DNA of 49,302 bases, from positions 1 through 49,302 of the forward strand of contig CAIOVI010000046.1 of NCBI GenBank assembly GCA_903861715.1, read 5' to 3'. Source of the DNA: an uncultured bacterium. Its GTDB lineage: Bacteria; Patescibacteriota; Minisyncoccia; Moranbacterales; GWC2-37-73. Position numbers and translations under genes: made by a program. Positions 17,142-25,775 of this stretch are shown here, piece after piece; position 1 is the first letter of the stretch, and every line of letters begins with the position of its first letter. Below the pieces are notes generated by a model, which did no database searches, was not told the origin of the DNA, and saw only the letters and a program-made list of their open reading frames with translations.

Positions 17142-18140
17142 CTAAGACAATTTAGTAACCTCAATTTTATCAATGAAATCAATAATCTCACTTTCATTTA
17201 ATAGTCCTGCTTGTCCGCCATATTGAGTGACGCAGCTGCTAGAATTGGCAACTCCCCATTTCAAAGCTGCAGCCAGATTTTTTTCTTTGAGATAACCAGC
17301 GAGAAATCCACTGGCGAAAGCGTCACCTGCCCCAGTTGTGTCAACCGTGTTTGAGTGCAAGATAGCTTCAACATGCAAAATTTCCTTGCCATCAAAAGCC
17401 CAAGCGCCTCGCATGCCATCAGTCAAAGTCACAACTTCAACTCCGTTTTTCTTCAGTTCCCGCAGCAGTTGTGGCTCATCCTCAGTCACCTCTTTTCCAT
17501 TTGAAGAAAGAAGCTCCAAGGCCTCATCTTTATTGATAAACAAAAATTTGCAAATTGAACTAGCTTCAAATATTTTTTGACTATCTTCTTGAATAGCTTT
17601 CTGCCGCGGATTAAAGGCAACCGGAGCATGCTTTTCTTTTGCTTTTGAAGTTATTAGCTCAAGATTTTTTTTCCAATCCCCACTGAGATCGCCAATAAAA
17701 ACTAAATCAAAATCCTGAATGTTTTCAGTCGAAATTTCAAATTTTTCACTGGCATCGTGTCCAGAAAAAATCACCCTCTCGCCACTATTTTTGTCCACCA
17801 CAATCGATGAGGCATCACTGAAATGACCGTCTACCACCACCAAGTGCGCTGGGTCAATTCCTTGTCGCTCAAGCTCATTTTTTATCCATTTTCCAGTTTC
17901 ATCACTGCCTATGGGAGCGTAGCATTGCACCTGGAAACCAAGTTTAACCATTCCAGCCGCCACGTTGATTGGACAACCGCCCAGGGTTTCATGTTTGTCA
18001 CTGATGTGATATTTGGCTCCTAATTCAAAAGCGATCTTTTTTTGAGACAACAAATCTTCTGGAGTTTCCAGAATGACCCCCTCCGCCGTCGGCAAAAAAG
18101 TATCCTTAGTGACTGAACCAATGGTGAGAATTTTAGTCAT
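17142..18140 (-). CDS. PfkB-family carbohydrate or nucleoside kinase
   Basis: 332 residues of the ribokinase fold. The N-terminal signature GGCPINVAAGMVKLGFQVQ and the C-terminal signature NTVDTTGAGDAFASGFLAGYL (catalytic Asp in GAGD) are intact, as is a central IGDLSGDWK region. It phosphorylates a sugar, nucleoside or similar alcohol with ATP; the substrate cannot be read from the sequence. It sits downstream of eno and pgk, which suggests a link to the glycolytic or pentose pathways of an organism with reduced metabolism. It may stand in for a missing phosphofructokinase or ribokinase; this is inference. Confidence 0.9.
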   Translation of the reverse strand: MTKILTIGSVTKDTFLPTAEGVILETPEDLLSQKKIAFELGAKYHISDKHETLGGCPINVAAGMVKLGFQVQCYAPIGSDETGKWIKNELERQGIDPAHLVVVDGHFSDASSIVVDKNSGERVIFSGHDASEKFEISTENIQDFDLVFIGDLSGDWKKNLELITSKAKEKHAPVAFNPRQKAIQEDSQKIFEASSICKFLFINKDEALELLSSNGKEVTEDEPQLLRELKKNGVEVVTLTDGMRGAWAFDGKEILHVEAILHSNTVDTTGAGDAFASGFLAGYLKEKNLAAALKWGVANSSSCVTQYGGQAGLLNESEIIDFIDKIEVTKLS

Positions 18141-18229
18141 GATATTTATATGATTTTAAATTTTGTATCTCATAGATCCTACAAATCAACAAATCAACTA
18201 CAAATCTACAAATTAAAAACTTCCAGAGC

Positions 18230-19528
18230 CTACGATTTAAGCTCTTGCTCTATTCTCATAAGGCGATTGTATTTGCAAAGTCGCTCGCCCCGGGAAAGCG
18301 AACCAGATTTGATAAATTCTGCTGCTGTCCCTACTGCCAAGTCAGCAATGAAATCATCCGTTGTTTCGCCACTGCGATGAGACACCATGATTTTCATTTT
18401 ATTCTTTTTGGCCAATCTGATGCAATCAAAAGTTTCGGAAAGCGATCCAATTTGATTGACTTTGATGAGCACTGCATTGCAAGCTTTTTCCTTGATGGCC
18501 TTCTCAAGTCTTTTTACATTCGTAACCAGCAAATCATCCCCCACCAAAATATGTTCGCTCAAAACATTCCTAGAAACCTCACTGGCCAGCGGTTTGCTCA
18601 CAATTTTTTCCATCATGATTTTCCAACCCTCCCAATCTTCTTCCGCCAAGCCGTCTTCAATTGAAACCAAATGATATTTATCAATCCATTCCCGATAAAT
18701 ACTAACCAAGCGCTCTTTCTCAAGACTGACATTTTCTGGTTTAAGCGTATACAAATTTTCTTTTTCTTCATAAAAAGAGCTAGCTGCAGCATCAATGCCA
18801 AGGTTAATTTGTTTGCCCAATTCATAACCAGCCCCCACAATTGCCTGATTAATAATTTCAAGCGCCTGGGTATTGCTTTCTAGCTTTGGCGCAAAACCAC
18901 CCTCATCTCCAACGCCCGTGCTCTGCTTGGCTGCTTCTAAAATCTTTTTTAACTTGTGAAAAATTTCGCTTCCCGCCCTCAACTGCTCAGCAAAAGTTTT
19001 CACTCCCGTAGGAATTATTTTGAATTCCTGAATGCTCAAACCATTATCACTGTGCTGTCCACCGTTGAGCACATTAAACATCGGCACTGGCAAGGCTGGT
19101 TTGACTTTGATTCCGCAAATCTGATTGATATATGCGTAAAGAGGAAGATTCTTCTCTTTGGCCGCCGCTCGGCAAACTGCCAGGGAAACTCCCAAAATTG
19201 CATTAGCTCCGAGATGAGTCTTGTTTTCGCTGCCATCAAGCTCCAGCATTATCTCATCAAGTTGTGCTTGCTGACTTGCTTCCTGCCCCAAGAGACTGTT
19301 CTTGATCAGTGTGTTCACATTTTTAACTGCCTTCAGCACCCCGAGACCGCCATATCTGGCTGAATCATTGTCTCGCAATTCCAGAGCTTCAAACTTCCCC
19401 GTGGAAGCTCCAGAAGGAACTGCAGCGGTGGCGCTAATACCACTTTCCAAAAAAACTTCCACTTCCACGGTGGGGTTACCTCTTGAATCAAGAATCTCTC
19501 TCGCGACCAAATCTTTTATTTTTGACAT
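18230..19528 (-). CDS. eno: Enolase
   Basis: Glycolytic enzyme converting 2-phosphoglycerate to phosphoenolpyruvate; cytosolic. 432 residues, full length. Landmarks in order are AREILDSRGNPTVEVEVFLE, SGASTGKFEALELRD, VGDEGGFAPKLESN, SIEDGLAEEDWEGW, a catalytic-lysine region LIKVNQIGSLSETF, and SHRSGETTDDFIADLAVG near the end. It follows the 204-residue membrane protein with a 26-base gap and precedes the PfkB kinase. An intergenic stretch rich in TACAAATC/TACAAATT words follows its stop. Confidence 0.97.
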   Translation of the reverse strand: MSKIKDLVAREILDSRGNPTVEVEVFLESGISATAAVPSGASTGKFEALELRDNDSARYGGLGVLKAVKNVNTLIKNSLLGQEASQQAQLDEIMLELDGSENKTHLGANAILGVSLAVCRAAAKEKNLPLYAYINQICGIKVKPALPVPMFNVLNGGQHSDNGLSIQEFKIIPTGVKTFAEQLRAGSEIFHKLKKILEAAKQSTGVGDEGGFAPKLESNTQALEIINQAIVGAGYELGKQINLGIDAAASSFYEEKENLYTLKPENVSLEKERLVSIYREWIDKYHLVSIEDGLAEEDWEGWKIMMEKIVSKPLASEVSRNVLSEHILVGDDLLVTNVKRLEKAIKEKACNAVLIKVNQIGSLSETFDCIRLAKKNKMKIMVSHRSGETTDDFIADLAVGTAAEFIKSGSLSRGERLCKYNRLMRIEQELKS

Positions 19529-19554
19529 ATTTTTTGTTTTTTAATTTTTATCTT

Positions 19555-20169
19555 TTAAATATGCATTCGCACCCAGACAAACATTAGTTGCAATGGATTA
19601 ATCAGCAACAACAAAGTCAGGAGCAACAAATAGTAAGCAGTTAAATATTTCAAACTTAGAAAATATTCTCTTTCCATTAAAAAAGCTTCATTGCTGCTTT
19701 TCAATAAGAACTCCCAAGACAAACGCAAAAATTTATAGTGAACCACAAAAATCATCAGCACGGAAGCGATCAGCAGCGGCAAGGCTATGAAAATTTTGCT
19801 TCCATATAGGAAAAATGTTCCGAAAAAAAAGGAAGGAACTATCAGAAAAGTCTCACTATCCCAATAAGCATTTTCCTGTTTAAAATTCTGAAAACTCGAA
19901 AAATACAAATGAGGAATGGCAACAAAATTAATAATCAATCCTATCAAAAAAACCACTGCCGTGACCCAGCTGAAAGTTCCAAAATAGCTTCCCGGAGCAA
20001 TAAACCCCATATTATTGAGCAAAATCAAAACAAGACCCAGGAAAAGCAAGGCCTTGGAAGCAAGCGCTGCCAAAGAGGCGGTTCTGTCTACTGCCCTGAC
20101 CTCACTCAAAAGTGTTTCCCTTTCGTTGAAAATTTGAACTCTTTTACCCTTTAAATTCGGAGTGATCAT
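19555..20169 (-). CDS. Small multi-pass membrane protein of unknown function
   Basis: 204 residues. After a soluble start of about 35 residues (MITPNLKGKRVQIFNERETL) there are four or five hydrophobic segments, at about 37-57, 68-88, 107-124, 126-146 and 175-198. No known motif is seen. It lies between pgk and eno and is oriented like them. An extended -10 promoter candidate lies about 80 bases upstream. I do not recognise a family. Confidence 0.6.
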   Translation of the reverse strand: MITPNLKGKRVQIFNERETLLSEVRAVDRTASLAALASKALLFLGLVLILLNNMGFIAPGSYFGTFSWVTAVVFLIGLIINFVAIPHLYFSSFQNFKQENAYWDSETFLIVPSFFFGTFFLYGSKIFIALPLLIASVLMIFVVHYKFLRLSWEFLLKSSNEAFLMEREYFLSLKYLTAYYLLLLTLLLLINPLQLMFVWVRMHI

Positions 20170-20249
20170 ATAAAATTAAGTTTGCTTTTACAATTTAAAA
20201 CACAATTGCATTTTTTCATTACAACTATTTTTCCCTTCATTCTTTTTTA

Positions 20250-20258
20250 AGTATACCA
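20250..20258 (-). promoter_or_regulatory. Extended -10 promoter candidate
   Basis: On the minus strand TGGTATACT gives a TGN-TATACT extended -10 box, about 80 bases before the 204-residue membrane protein and right after pgk. No good -35 is present at the proper distance, as is common for extended -10 promoters. Confidence 0.4.
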
Positions 20259-20282
20259 CATTTAAGCGAAATATCTACTCTC

Positions 20283-21332
20283 TTAGTTTTGGATTTTCAA
20301 TGCTTCCAACCCTGGCATCGCATTGCCACTCAAATATTCCAACATAGCGCCACCTCCGGTCGAAACAAAAGAAATTTTGTCCATCAATTTATTCTCCTCC
20401 AAAACTTGCACCGACTCTCCGCCCCCAATCAGCGTGTAAGCCCCGCTGCTAATGACCGCTGCCAAAATTTCTCGAGTGCCTTTATCAAAAGGAGGCTGCT
20501 CAAATTTTCCTAACGGCCCATTCCAGACAATGACTTTAGACCCAGCAATTATTTCCTTGAAAATTTGAATGGTTTTTTCTCCAATATCCAGTCTGTCTCC
20601 TGCAAAGTCAACCGGCAAAATAACCTTGGAAGAAAATTGGATTTTTTCCTCAAACGCCTCGTTGGCAATTTTGCCTCCCACCAAAATGTTAGTGTAAATC
20701 GTTTCAAACAAATTTAGCAAAGGCAATTTAGTTTCAATTTTGGCGCCTCCAATAATAGCCGTGGCTGGCAGCTCAGGATTATTGACTACTTTATCCAGAT
20801 TTTCAAGTTCTTTCTGGAGCCAAAATCCCCCATAACTTGGCAAATACCGAGTAATTCCTGTCACTGAAGCTTGGTTGCGATGGCAAACACTGAAAGCTTC
20901 ATTAACAAAAACATCAAAATTTTCTGACAATTGCTGCGAAAATTTCTCGCCATTAGTTTCTTCATCGCCATGGAAACGCACATTCTCCAAAAGCAACACT
21001 TCATCCTCTTTGACTGTCGCCAGCGCACTGGCAACTTTCTCGCCAATGCAATCAGACACAAAGACAATTTTTTTGTTCAAAATCTTTTCCAGCTCATCAA
21101 CCAATTGAGCCAAAGAAAACTCCAGATTTTCCTTGCCATCTGGCCGTCCCAAATGAGAAGTCAACGCAATCTTTGTCCCTGCTTGACTTGCAAGATACGC
21201 CACTGTTTCTTTGCACGCTTCCAATTTGAATTTTTCTTGAATTTTTCCCTCCACAATTCCCACGTTAAAATCCGCTCGCACCAAAACTTTTTTACCCTCG
21301 AAATTTCCGTCTTGAATTTTTTTTATTTGCAT
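20283..21332 (-). CDS. pgk: Phosphoglycerate kinase
   Basis: Transfers the acyl phosphate of 1,3-bisphosphoglycerate to ADP. About 349 residues from ATG 21332, distinctly shorter than the usual 390-400. Signatures are VLVRADFNVG, TSHLGRPDGK, NEAFSVCHRNQAS, GGAKIETKLPLL, WNGPLGKFEQPPFDKGT and the nucleotide loop FVSTGGGAMLEYLSG. The longer frame to 21362 starts inside a CATGGACCATGGATCATGG-type sequence and is less likely. It precedes the membrane protein and eno, so three glycolytic-type genes are grouped here. Confidence 0.95.
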   Translation of the reverse strand: MQIKKIQDGNFEGKKVLVRADFNVGIVEGKIQEKFKLEACKETVAYLASQAGTKIALTSHLGRPDGKENLEFSLAQLVDELEKILNKKIVFVSDCIGEKVASALATVKEDEVLLLENVRFHGDEETNGEKFSQQLSENFDVFVNEAFSVCHRNQASVTGITRYLPSYGGFWLQKELENLDKVVNNPELPATAIIGGAKIETKLPLLNLFETIYTNILVGGKIANEAFEEKIQFSSKVILPVDFAGDRLDIGEKTIQIFKEIIAGSKVIVWNGPLGKFEQPPFDKGTREILAAVISSGAYTLIGGGESVQVLEENKLMDKISFVSTGGGAMLEYLSGNAMPGLEALKIQN

Positions 21333-21599
21333 AAATTTCACATAGCATGGACCATGGATCATGGAACAATGCTCTAAGATAAATTTTAATTAACTTTATT
21401 TTTTTCTATTTTTTAATCCTCACTAAATTACCAATTTCTTGCCCGCCTTGCGACAGACCAGAAAACATACCAATAAAACTCAAGCGTTAAAAAATTAAAA
21501 TTTGAGACTTAGGGCTTTATTGGAAATTAGGTTTTAGAAATTAGGATTTGCTTGATGTTTATATTTTTGGTTATTGTTTCTTGTTTCTTGAGTATTGTT
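21333..21599. other. Gene-free stretch between mraY and pgk
   Basis: 267 bases, very A/T-rich. It contains tandem CCATGG/CATGG units (about 21345-21370) and no convincing gene, RNA or terminator. A plus-strand frame that enters mraY antisense is considered spurious. Confidence 0.4.
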
Positions 21600-22706
21600 T
21601 TACGGATGTCTTCCCATCCCAAAAATCGTGATGATGACGCCGATCATGGCAGTGACCATCGTGAAAATCCAGGCCCGCATCACAATTTTGCATTCTGGCC
21701 AACCGAGCGCCTCAAAATGATGATGAAGCGGCGCCGCCAAAAAAACCTTACGATGAAAAAATTTCTTGCTGGTGAGTTGAATGATCACACTGCCCGACTC
21801 CAGAAGATACACAAAAACTATCAAAAAAAGCACCAACGCTGAATTCGTGAGCATGGCCACCACGCCTAAGGTTGTCCCCAGCGCAATAGCCCCTGTGTCG
21901 CCCATCATAAAACGCGCTGGCGAAATGTTGAACCACAGAAAAACCAACAACACGCCTGACATGGCGCTGCAAAAAGCAGCCAGGTCGACTTTGTTTTGGA
22001 AAAAAGAAATGATTGCAAAAGAAAAGAAGGCCACCAACAAAACTCCCCCATTGAGTCCATCCAAACCATCCGTTTCATTAGAAGAAATCGCTGTAAACAA
22101 AATCATGAAGATGAAAAGCGGAATATACCAAAGTCCAATATTAAAATCTCCCGCCGCTGGAATATGCAAAACGTCCCAACCAAGTTTGTAATAAAACCAC
22201 CAACCGCCTGCTGCTGCAATGGCAATCAACCAACCAAAGCGCATGGCAAATTTGATCCCGCCCCCTTTATTTTTTCCCCAGCCTCGCACGCTCATCACGT
22301 CGTCAAAAAGCCCCAGCACCCCAGCTGTAGCCAAGGCAAAAAGCGGGAGCCAGACTTCTTTGCGACTCAAAAAATCAAGCCTTGCCACAAAATTGATGTT
22401 GGTGATTTTGGCCAGCCAAGGAAAAACAAAATGTGAAGCAAACGCAAGCACTAAGACCGAAAACCACATAATCACTCCGCCCATCGTCGGCGTGCCAGCT
22501 TTGTGCGCATGAAGCTGACTAACAAAAGTCAATTTTTCTCCACTAACATCATTGCTTTTAATTTTAATGCCTATTTTATATTTATAGAGAATATGAGTCC
22601 AAAACGGTGTGATCAAAAAAGCAAAAACAAAACCCAGCAGACCAGTCAGCAAAACCTTAAGCAAATTAACGACCTCCGGAATTGTTTGAATTTGAGCAAA
22701 TTGCAT
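21600..22706 (-). CDS. mraY: Phospho-N-acetylmuramoyl-pentapeptide transferase
   Basis: Integral membrane enzyme that attaches the peptidoglycan precursor UDP-MurNAc-pentapeptide to undecaprenyl phosphate (lipid I). About 368 residues from ATG 22706, with roughly ten membrane segments. Key motifs are HKAGTPTMGGVI, GLFDDVMSVRG (the DDx type), NETDGLDGLNGG, MGDTGAIALG and the histidine-rich PLHHHFEALGW. It is followed by pgk and preceded, across a repeat-filled gap, by a D,D-carboxypeptidase gene. It shows that the organism makes peptidoglycan. The longer frame to 22736 lies in the repeat region and is not preferred. Confidence 0.96.
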   Translation of the reverse strand: MQFAQIQTIPEVVNLLKVLLTGLLGFVFAFLITPFWTHILYKYKIGIKIKSNDVSGEKLTFVSQLHAHKAGTPTMGGVIMWFSVLVLAFASHFVFPWLAKITNINFVARLDFLSRKEVWLPLFALATAGVLGLFDDVMSVRGWGKNKGGGIKFAMRFGWLIAIAAAGGWWFYYKLGWDVLHIPAAGDFNIGLWYIPLFIFMILFTAISSNETDGLDGLNGGVLLVAFFSFAIISFFQNKVDLAAFCSAMSGVLLVFLWFNISPARFMMGDTGAIALGTTLGVVAMLTNSALVLFLIVFVYLLESGSVIIQLTSKKFFHRKVFLAAPLHHHFEALGWPECKIVMRAWIFTMVTAMIGVIITIFGMGRHP

Positions 22707-22830
22707 GATCCTAATTATAATCCAAATTTTATTCAAATTTATTCAAATAAAAATTACGATTTTTGATTACTAATTAATTTTAAACTTAATATTTTTAGGT
22801 AAATTTATCTTCCATTCGGATTTAATTCGA
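22707..22830 (-). repeat. Family A leader module upstream of mraY, interrupted by a palindromic element
   Basis: Starts at the mraY ATG with GATCCTAATTATAATCCAAA and ends with CCATTCGGATTTAATTCGA, similar to the family A core. The module appears to resume after the palindromic element, at 22975-22996 with TTTGAATCATAATTCGGATAC. The element at 22831-22974 would therefore have inserted into an existing module. Confidence 0.55.
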
Positions 22831-22974
22831 AATAAAAGGGTATTAATACCCCAGGGCAAGCCCTGGACCCTTCAGGCTCACGAGACAAGCCTCGTAGGCA
22901 AAATACCTTTTGTTATCGTCGCTTGCTCGGAAATGAAAGAGTACTTTCATTCCTCTCGCTTCGCTAGATAATAA
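22831..22974 (+). mobile_element. Palindromic non-autonomous IS200/IS605-like element (copy 1)
   Basis: About 144 bases starting AATAAAAGGGTATTAATACC and ending near GCTAGATAATAA. It contains the palindrome GGGTATTAATACCC, then the hairpin CCAGGGC-AA-GCCCTGG, then ACGAGACAAGCCTCGT and a hairpin GAAATGAAAG/CTTTCATTC. It sits just after AATTCG. The block GGGTATTAATACCCC plus a GGC(AA/TT)GCC hairpin matches the left end of the tnpA element in dinD. A second copy lies at 33046-33243 and a decayed one at 42112-42180. Confidence 0.65.
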
Positions 22975-22996
22975 TTTGAATCATAATTCGGATACT

Positions 22997-24043
22997 TTAT
23001 TGCCACACATATGAATTAAAAGTCCAACTGGCCATATCTCTGATGTCTTGCCAACGCTTTGGATCATCTAGCACCACTGCAACAATACGATGCTTAGATG
23101 CCGGATCAGTCATAATTGTGAGCAAAGAATAACCTGCCATTGGCGTGTAGCCAGTTTTCGTGCCAATCAGCGGAAAGGTTAATTTTTTTTGATCCAGATA
23201 TTTATCCGTATTAATGATTGTATGTTTAATTTTCCCATCCGCGGAGGTTATAGTCAAATCACTTGGCGTGCGAGCAATTTCCCAAATTGTGTTATAGCGC
23301 AAAGAATAAGCCCCAATCCTGGCGATATCATAGGCCGAAGAATAACAGCCAGCTGCCGCATTTTCATCATCCAAATCAAGTCCTGAAGCCGTGCAAAAAT
23401 TAGTATCCGCAAGCCCGAGTTCCCTAGCCTTACTATTCATAATTTTCACAAAACCCTCTTGGGTTCCGCCGATATGTTTGCCCAAAGCAATAGCTGAATC
23501 ATTGGCGCTATTCATGAGCATCGCATGCAGCAAATTCCTGACTGAAATTTTTTCTCCAATTTCCAAACGTTTTGAAGTGCAATTCCCACTCACTAAACAT
23601 CCTACCTTTGTGCCATCCGCATAAACCGACTCCTCATCGATGGTCACTTCTTCATCCAAATTTGGAATTTTTTCCATCACCAAGATTGCTGTCATAAGTT
23701 TGGTGAGCGAGGCAATTTGCCTGTGATCACGTCCATTTTCATAGTGCAGAATCGTGCCAGTGTCGGCATCAACAACCACTGAAGCATGGGCTTCTGGCAC
23801 CACCAAATCCTTCACTCCGTCCTTGCGAACTGGCCAATAGCTTGGATCGTCAACCGCCTGCGCTTTCAAAATTTCAACTTTCTTTTCGGTTTCAGCTCCA
23901 GCTACCATGCCACCAGCTAAACTTTTTTGATCAGCAAGCGTCTCATTCTGAACTTTCCCATCATGAAGAAACTCATTTTGCAAGAACAAAAATGAGTTCA
24001 GTGGAAAAAAAACCGTCATCAAAATTATTGAAAAAATAGGCAT
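22997..24043 (-). CDS. D-alanyl-D-alanine carboxypeptidase (PBP5/DacA-like)
   Basis: Exported serine peptidase that trims the terminal D-Ala of peptidoglycan stem peptides. 348 residues. An N-terminal hydrophobic signal or anchor (MPIFSIILMTVFFPLNSFLF) is followed by a spacer and then the catalytic domain. The SxxK motif is SLTK in QIASLTKLMTAILVME, SxN is SAND in MLMNSANDSAIAL, and the KTG motif is in GTKTGYTPMAGYS. No C-terminal amphipathic domain of full PBP5 is evident. It lies next to mraY and scpB, a cell wall and chromosome grouping. A large inverted repeat lies between it and scpB. Confidence 0.92.
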   Translation of the reverse strand: MPIFSIILMTVFFPLNSFLFLQNEFLHDGKVQNETLADQKSLAGGMVAGAETEKKVEILKAQAVDDPSYWPVRKDGVKDLVVPEAHASVVVDADTGTILHYENGRDHRQIASLTKLMTAILVMEKIPNLDEEVTIDEESVYADGTKVGCLVSGNCTSKRLEIGEKISVRNLLHAMLMNSANDSAIALGKHIGGTQEGFVKIMNSKARELGLADTNFCTASGLDLDDENAAAGCYSSAYDIARIGAYSLRYNTIWEIARTPSDLTITSADGKIKHTIINTDKYLDQKKLTFPLIGTKTGYTPMAGYSLLTIMTDPASKHRIVAVVLDDPKRWQDIRDMASWTFNSYVWQ

Positions 24044-24118
24044 TTTATATTAGAAGATATCGCAATGTAAATTATGTTTGTTAAAAAAGCTAGTGGCGTG
24101 ATTTAAATTAATTTTACA

Positions 24119-24203
24119 CCCACGAATCTACAAATAAACTACAAATCTACAAATTCTTATTTATTCTATTTGTAGATTTGTAGCAAATTTGTATATTTGT
24201 GGG
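24119..24203. repeat. Long inverted repeat made of TACAAATC words
   Basis: Arms of 36 bases (24119-24154 and 24168-24203) match at 31 of 36 positions around a 13-base loop, running from CCCACGAATC to GATTTGTGGG-type sequence. Each arm is built of CTACAAAT units, also seen at 18180-18225. It lies between scpB and dacA. No T-run follows on the minus strand, so it is not a typical terminator. Confidence 0.8.
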
Positions 24204-24260
24204 GCTTCAAGTTATTTTATCGAAAAAGACTGACTTTGATACAAAAGTTTTTAAAAATCA

Positions 24261-24809
24261 CTAAACTTCACCAATAACAGAACCAATTCTCTCATCTACT
24301 GACAGTGTAGCATAATCTGGCAGTTTTTTCACATCGTCAACCCCCATTTTTTTCAAGAATTCAAAAGAAATTCCATAAACATAACCCCGAGAATCCCGCG
24401 GATTGTCACTGCGCTCAATCAGGCCACGAAGGAGTAAATTTCTCAGCGTGTAGTTGCAATTAACTCCCCGAATCGCTTCAATTTCCGGCTTGGAAATTGG
24501 GCCACGATAGGCAATGATCGAAACAACTTCCAGTGCTGCGGGCGAAAGCGAATCTTGAAGTTCGCTTTTCATGAGCTGTTCTACGAATGAAGCATTTTCA
24601 GCCCTGGAAACTAGTTGAACTTCGTCGCCCTTGCGAATGATGGCCAGCCCGCTTTGAGGACTGGCATATTTTTCTTGCAAACTTTGCAGACCTTTTTCAA
24701 TTTCCGCCGCTTGCAAAGCCAACACTTTCACCAAACGCGAAAGCTTAATCGGTTCGCCACTGACAAACAAAACGCTTTCAATTGCTGAAATGATTTTTTC
24801 TTTATTCAT
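24261..24809 (-). CDS. scpB: Segregation and condensation protein B
   Basis: Winged-helix kleisin partner of the SMC-ScpAB condensin, acting at the nucleoid. 182 residues, typical. Recognised from EKIISAIESVLFVSGEPIKLSRL at the start, then SPAALEVVSIIAYRGPISKPEIEAIRGV and LLLRGLIERSDNPRDSRGYVYGIS. scpA lies 1.9 kb upstream on the same strand. In most bacteria scpA and scpB are adjacent, so dinD and its IS200-like insertion have come between them here, or the original pair was split by rearrangement. Confidence 0.95.
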   Translation of the reverse strand: MNKEKIISAIESVLFVSGEPIKLSRLVKVLALQAAEIEKGLQSLQEKYASPQSGLAIIRKGDEVQLVSRAENASFVEQLMKSELQDSLSPAALEVVSIIAYRGPISKPEIEAIRGVNCNYTLRNLLLRGLIERSDNPRDSRGYVYGISFEFLKKMGVDDVKKLPDYATLSVDERIGSVIGEV

Positions 24810-24834
24810 AATAATTAATCATTTTTAAAATATT

Positions 24835-25240
24835 TTAATTCTTTTTGCTTTTCAATAATTTCCTCTTTTCGCTTTTCAATTCCTTGATATGTTTTTCCGC
24901 TTGCAAATTTTCTGGCAAAGTTCCGCCGATGTCTTTGATGGTCTGTCGCACTTTTCCGCCAATCATAAAATGGGTTTGGGTTGCATCTCGATCCCCGCTG
25001 ATATTATCATTTTTTATTTTTTCATCCGTCTGTGTGATACGAAAAAGATTTGCCGCCAGCTCTGTGGTTCCAGCCCTATCTAATAATTCGCCTTTCTTGA
25101 TGCCTTTTTTATTTTCAATTTCTCCAAGTGGCATCCCATACAAACCTTTATATCCCGCATCATTAAATGAACCAAATTTAGTCACACCCGCATTTTTCGC
25201 CGTGCTAAAAAGTTTTTTATTGTGCTCCGTAACCTGTCCG
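24835..25240 (-). pseudogene. dinD: DinD C-terminal fragment (gene split by IS200-like element)
   Basis: Open frame downstream of the insertion encoding the C-terminal half of DNA-damage-inducible protein D. It reads GQVTEHNKKLFSTAKNAGV, then TKFGSFNDAGYKGLYGMPLG, LLDRAGTTELAANLFRITQT and GGKVRQTIKDIGGTLPENLQ, all DinD hallmarks. The initiator GTG at 25185 could restart translation, but the fragment has lost about 160 residues. Joining base 25240 to 25776 restores one continuous frame, ...KRLFIRGQVTEHNKK..., so the gene was intact before transposition. Confidence 0.85.
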
Positions 25241-25775
25241 CGAATGAACTACCTCGGGGCAAGCCCGCGAGGTATCAGTCGAAGATCCTTAGTTGGTCTT
25301 GATGCAACTGATTGTATTGTGAATTAGTACCTTGATTTTTAACATATTGTTGTATTATGGTTTCTGTTGCGTTTTTTCCCACCGATGATATGAAATATCC
25401 ACTTGTCCAGAAATTTCCACCCCAGAGTTGTTTTTTTACTTCTGGCAATCTAGCAAAGATTTCTCGTGCAGTGAGACTTTTCACGATTGTGGTAATCTTT
25501 GTTGGAGAATAAGTGGGTACTGATTGAATTAGGAAATGAACATGATCATCATCGGTACCTATTTCTAGAAAGTGTATTTCGTATTTAATTGAGATTTCCA
25601 GACATATGTTCTTAAGCTCATGATCAACTCTTTCGTTAAATACCATTTTTCTGTATTTTGCAGGACAAACTAAGTGATAGATTAGCAGATTAACATTATG
25701 ACTTTTGTGGATGTACGTACTCATCTATCTAGTATAGCACTAACGAGGCAAGCCTCGGGGTATTAACCCACAAAA
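25241..25775 (-). mobile_element. IS200/IS605-family element inserted in dinD (535 bp)
   Basis: Boundaries are deduced from dinD itself: the flanks TTTTTATTCG and CGGACAGG join in frame when 25241-25775 is removed, with no duplicated bases, as expected for HUH/Y1 transposition. Sub-terminal hairpins with GGCAAGCC or GAGGCAAGCCTC cores lie at both ends (25251-25273 and 25744-25757). The left end carries GGGTTAATACCCC next to its hairpin. Insertion is just 3' of ATTCG, and the right end itself ends TTCATTCG. It carries only tnpA, with no tnpB. Confidence 0.85.
25275..25724 (-). CDS. tnpA: IS200-like Y1 transposase (TnpA)
   Basis: 149 residues, the normal size for a single-domain HUH transposase. 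The HUH motif is HVHFLI (H61, H63) after GTDDD, and the catalytic tyrosine is Y127 in ETIIQQYVKNQ. It cuts and joins single-stranded DNA at hairpin-marked ends. The chain starts MSTYIHKSHNVNLLIYHLVC with a typical first strand. It appears intact, so the element may still be mobile and could act on the related palindromic elements elsewhere in the window. Confidence 0.93.
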   Translation of the reverse strand: MSTYIHKSHNVNLLIYHLVCPAKYRKMVFNERVDHELKNICLEISIKYEIHFLEIGTDDDHVHFLIQSVPTYSPTKITTIVKSLTAREIFARLPEVKKQLWGGNFWTSGYFISSVGKNATETIIQQYVKNQGTNSQYNQLHQDQLRIFD

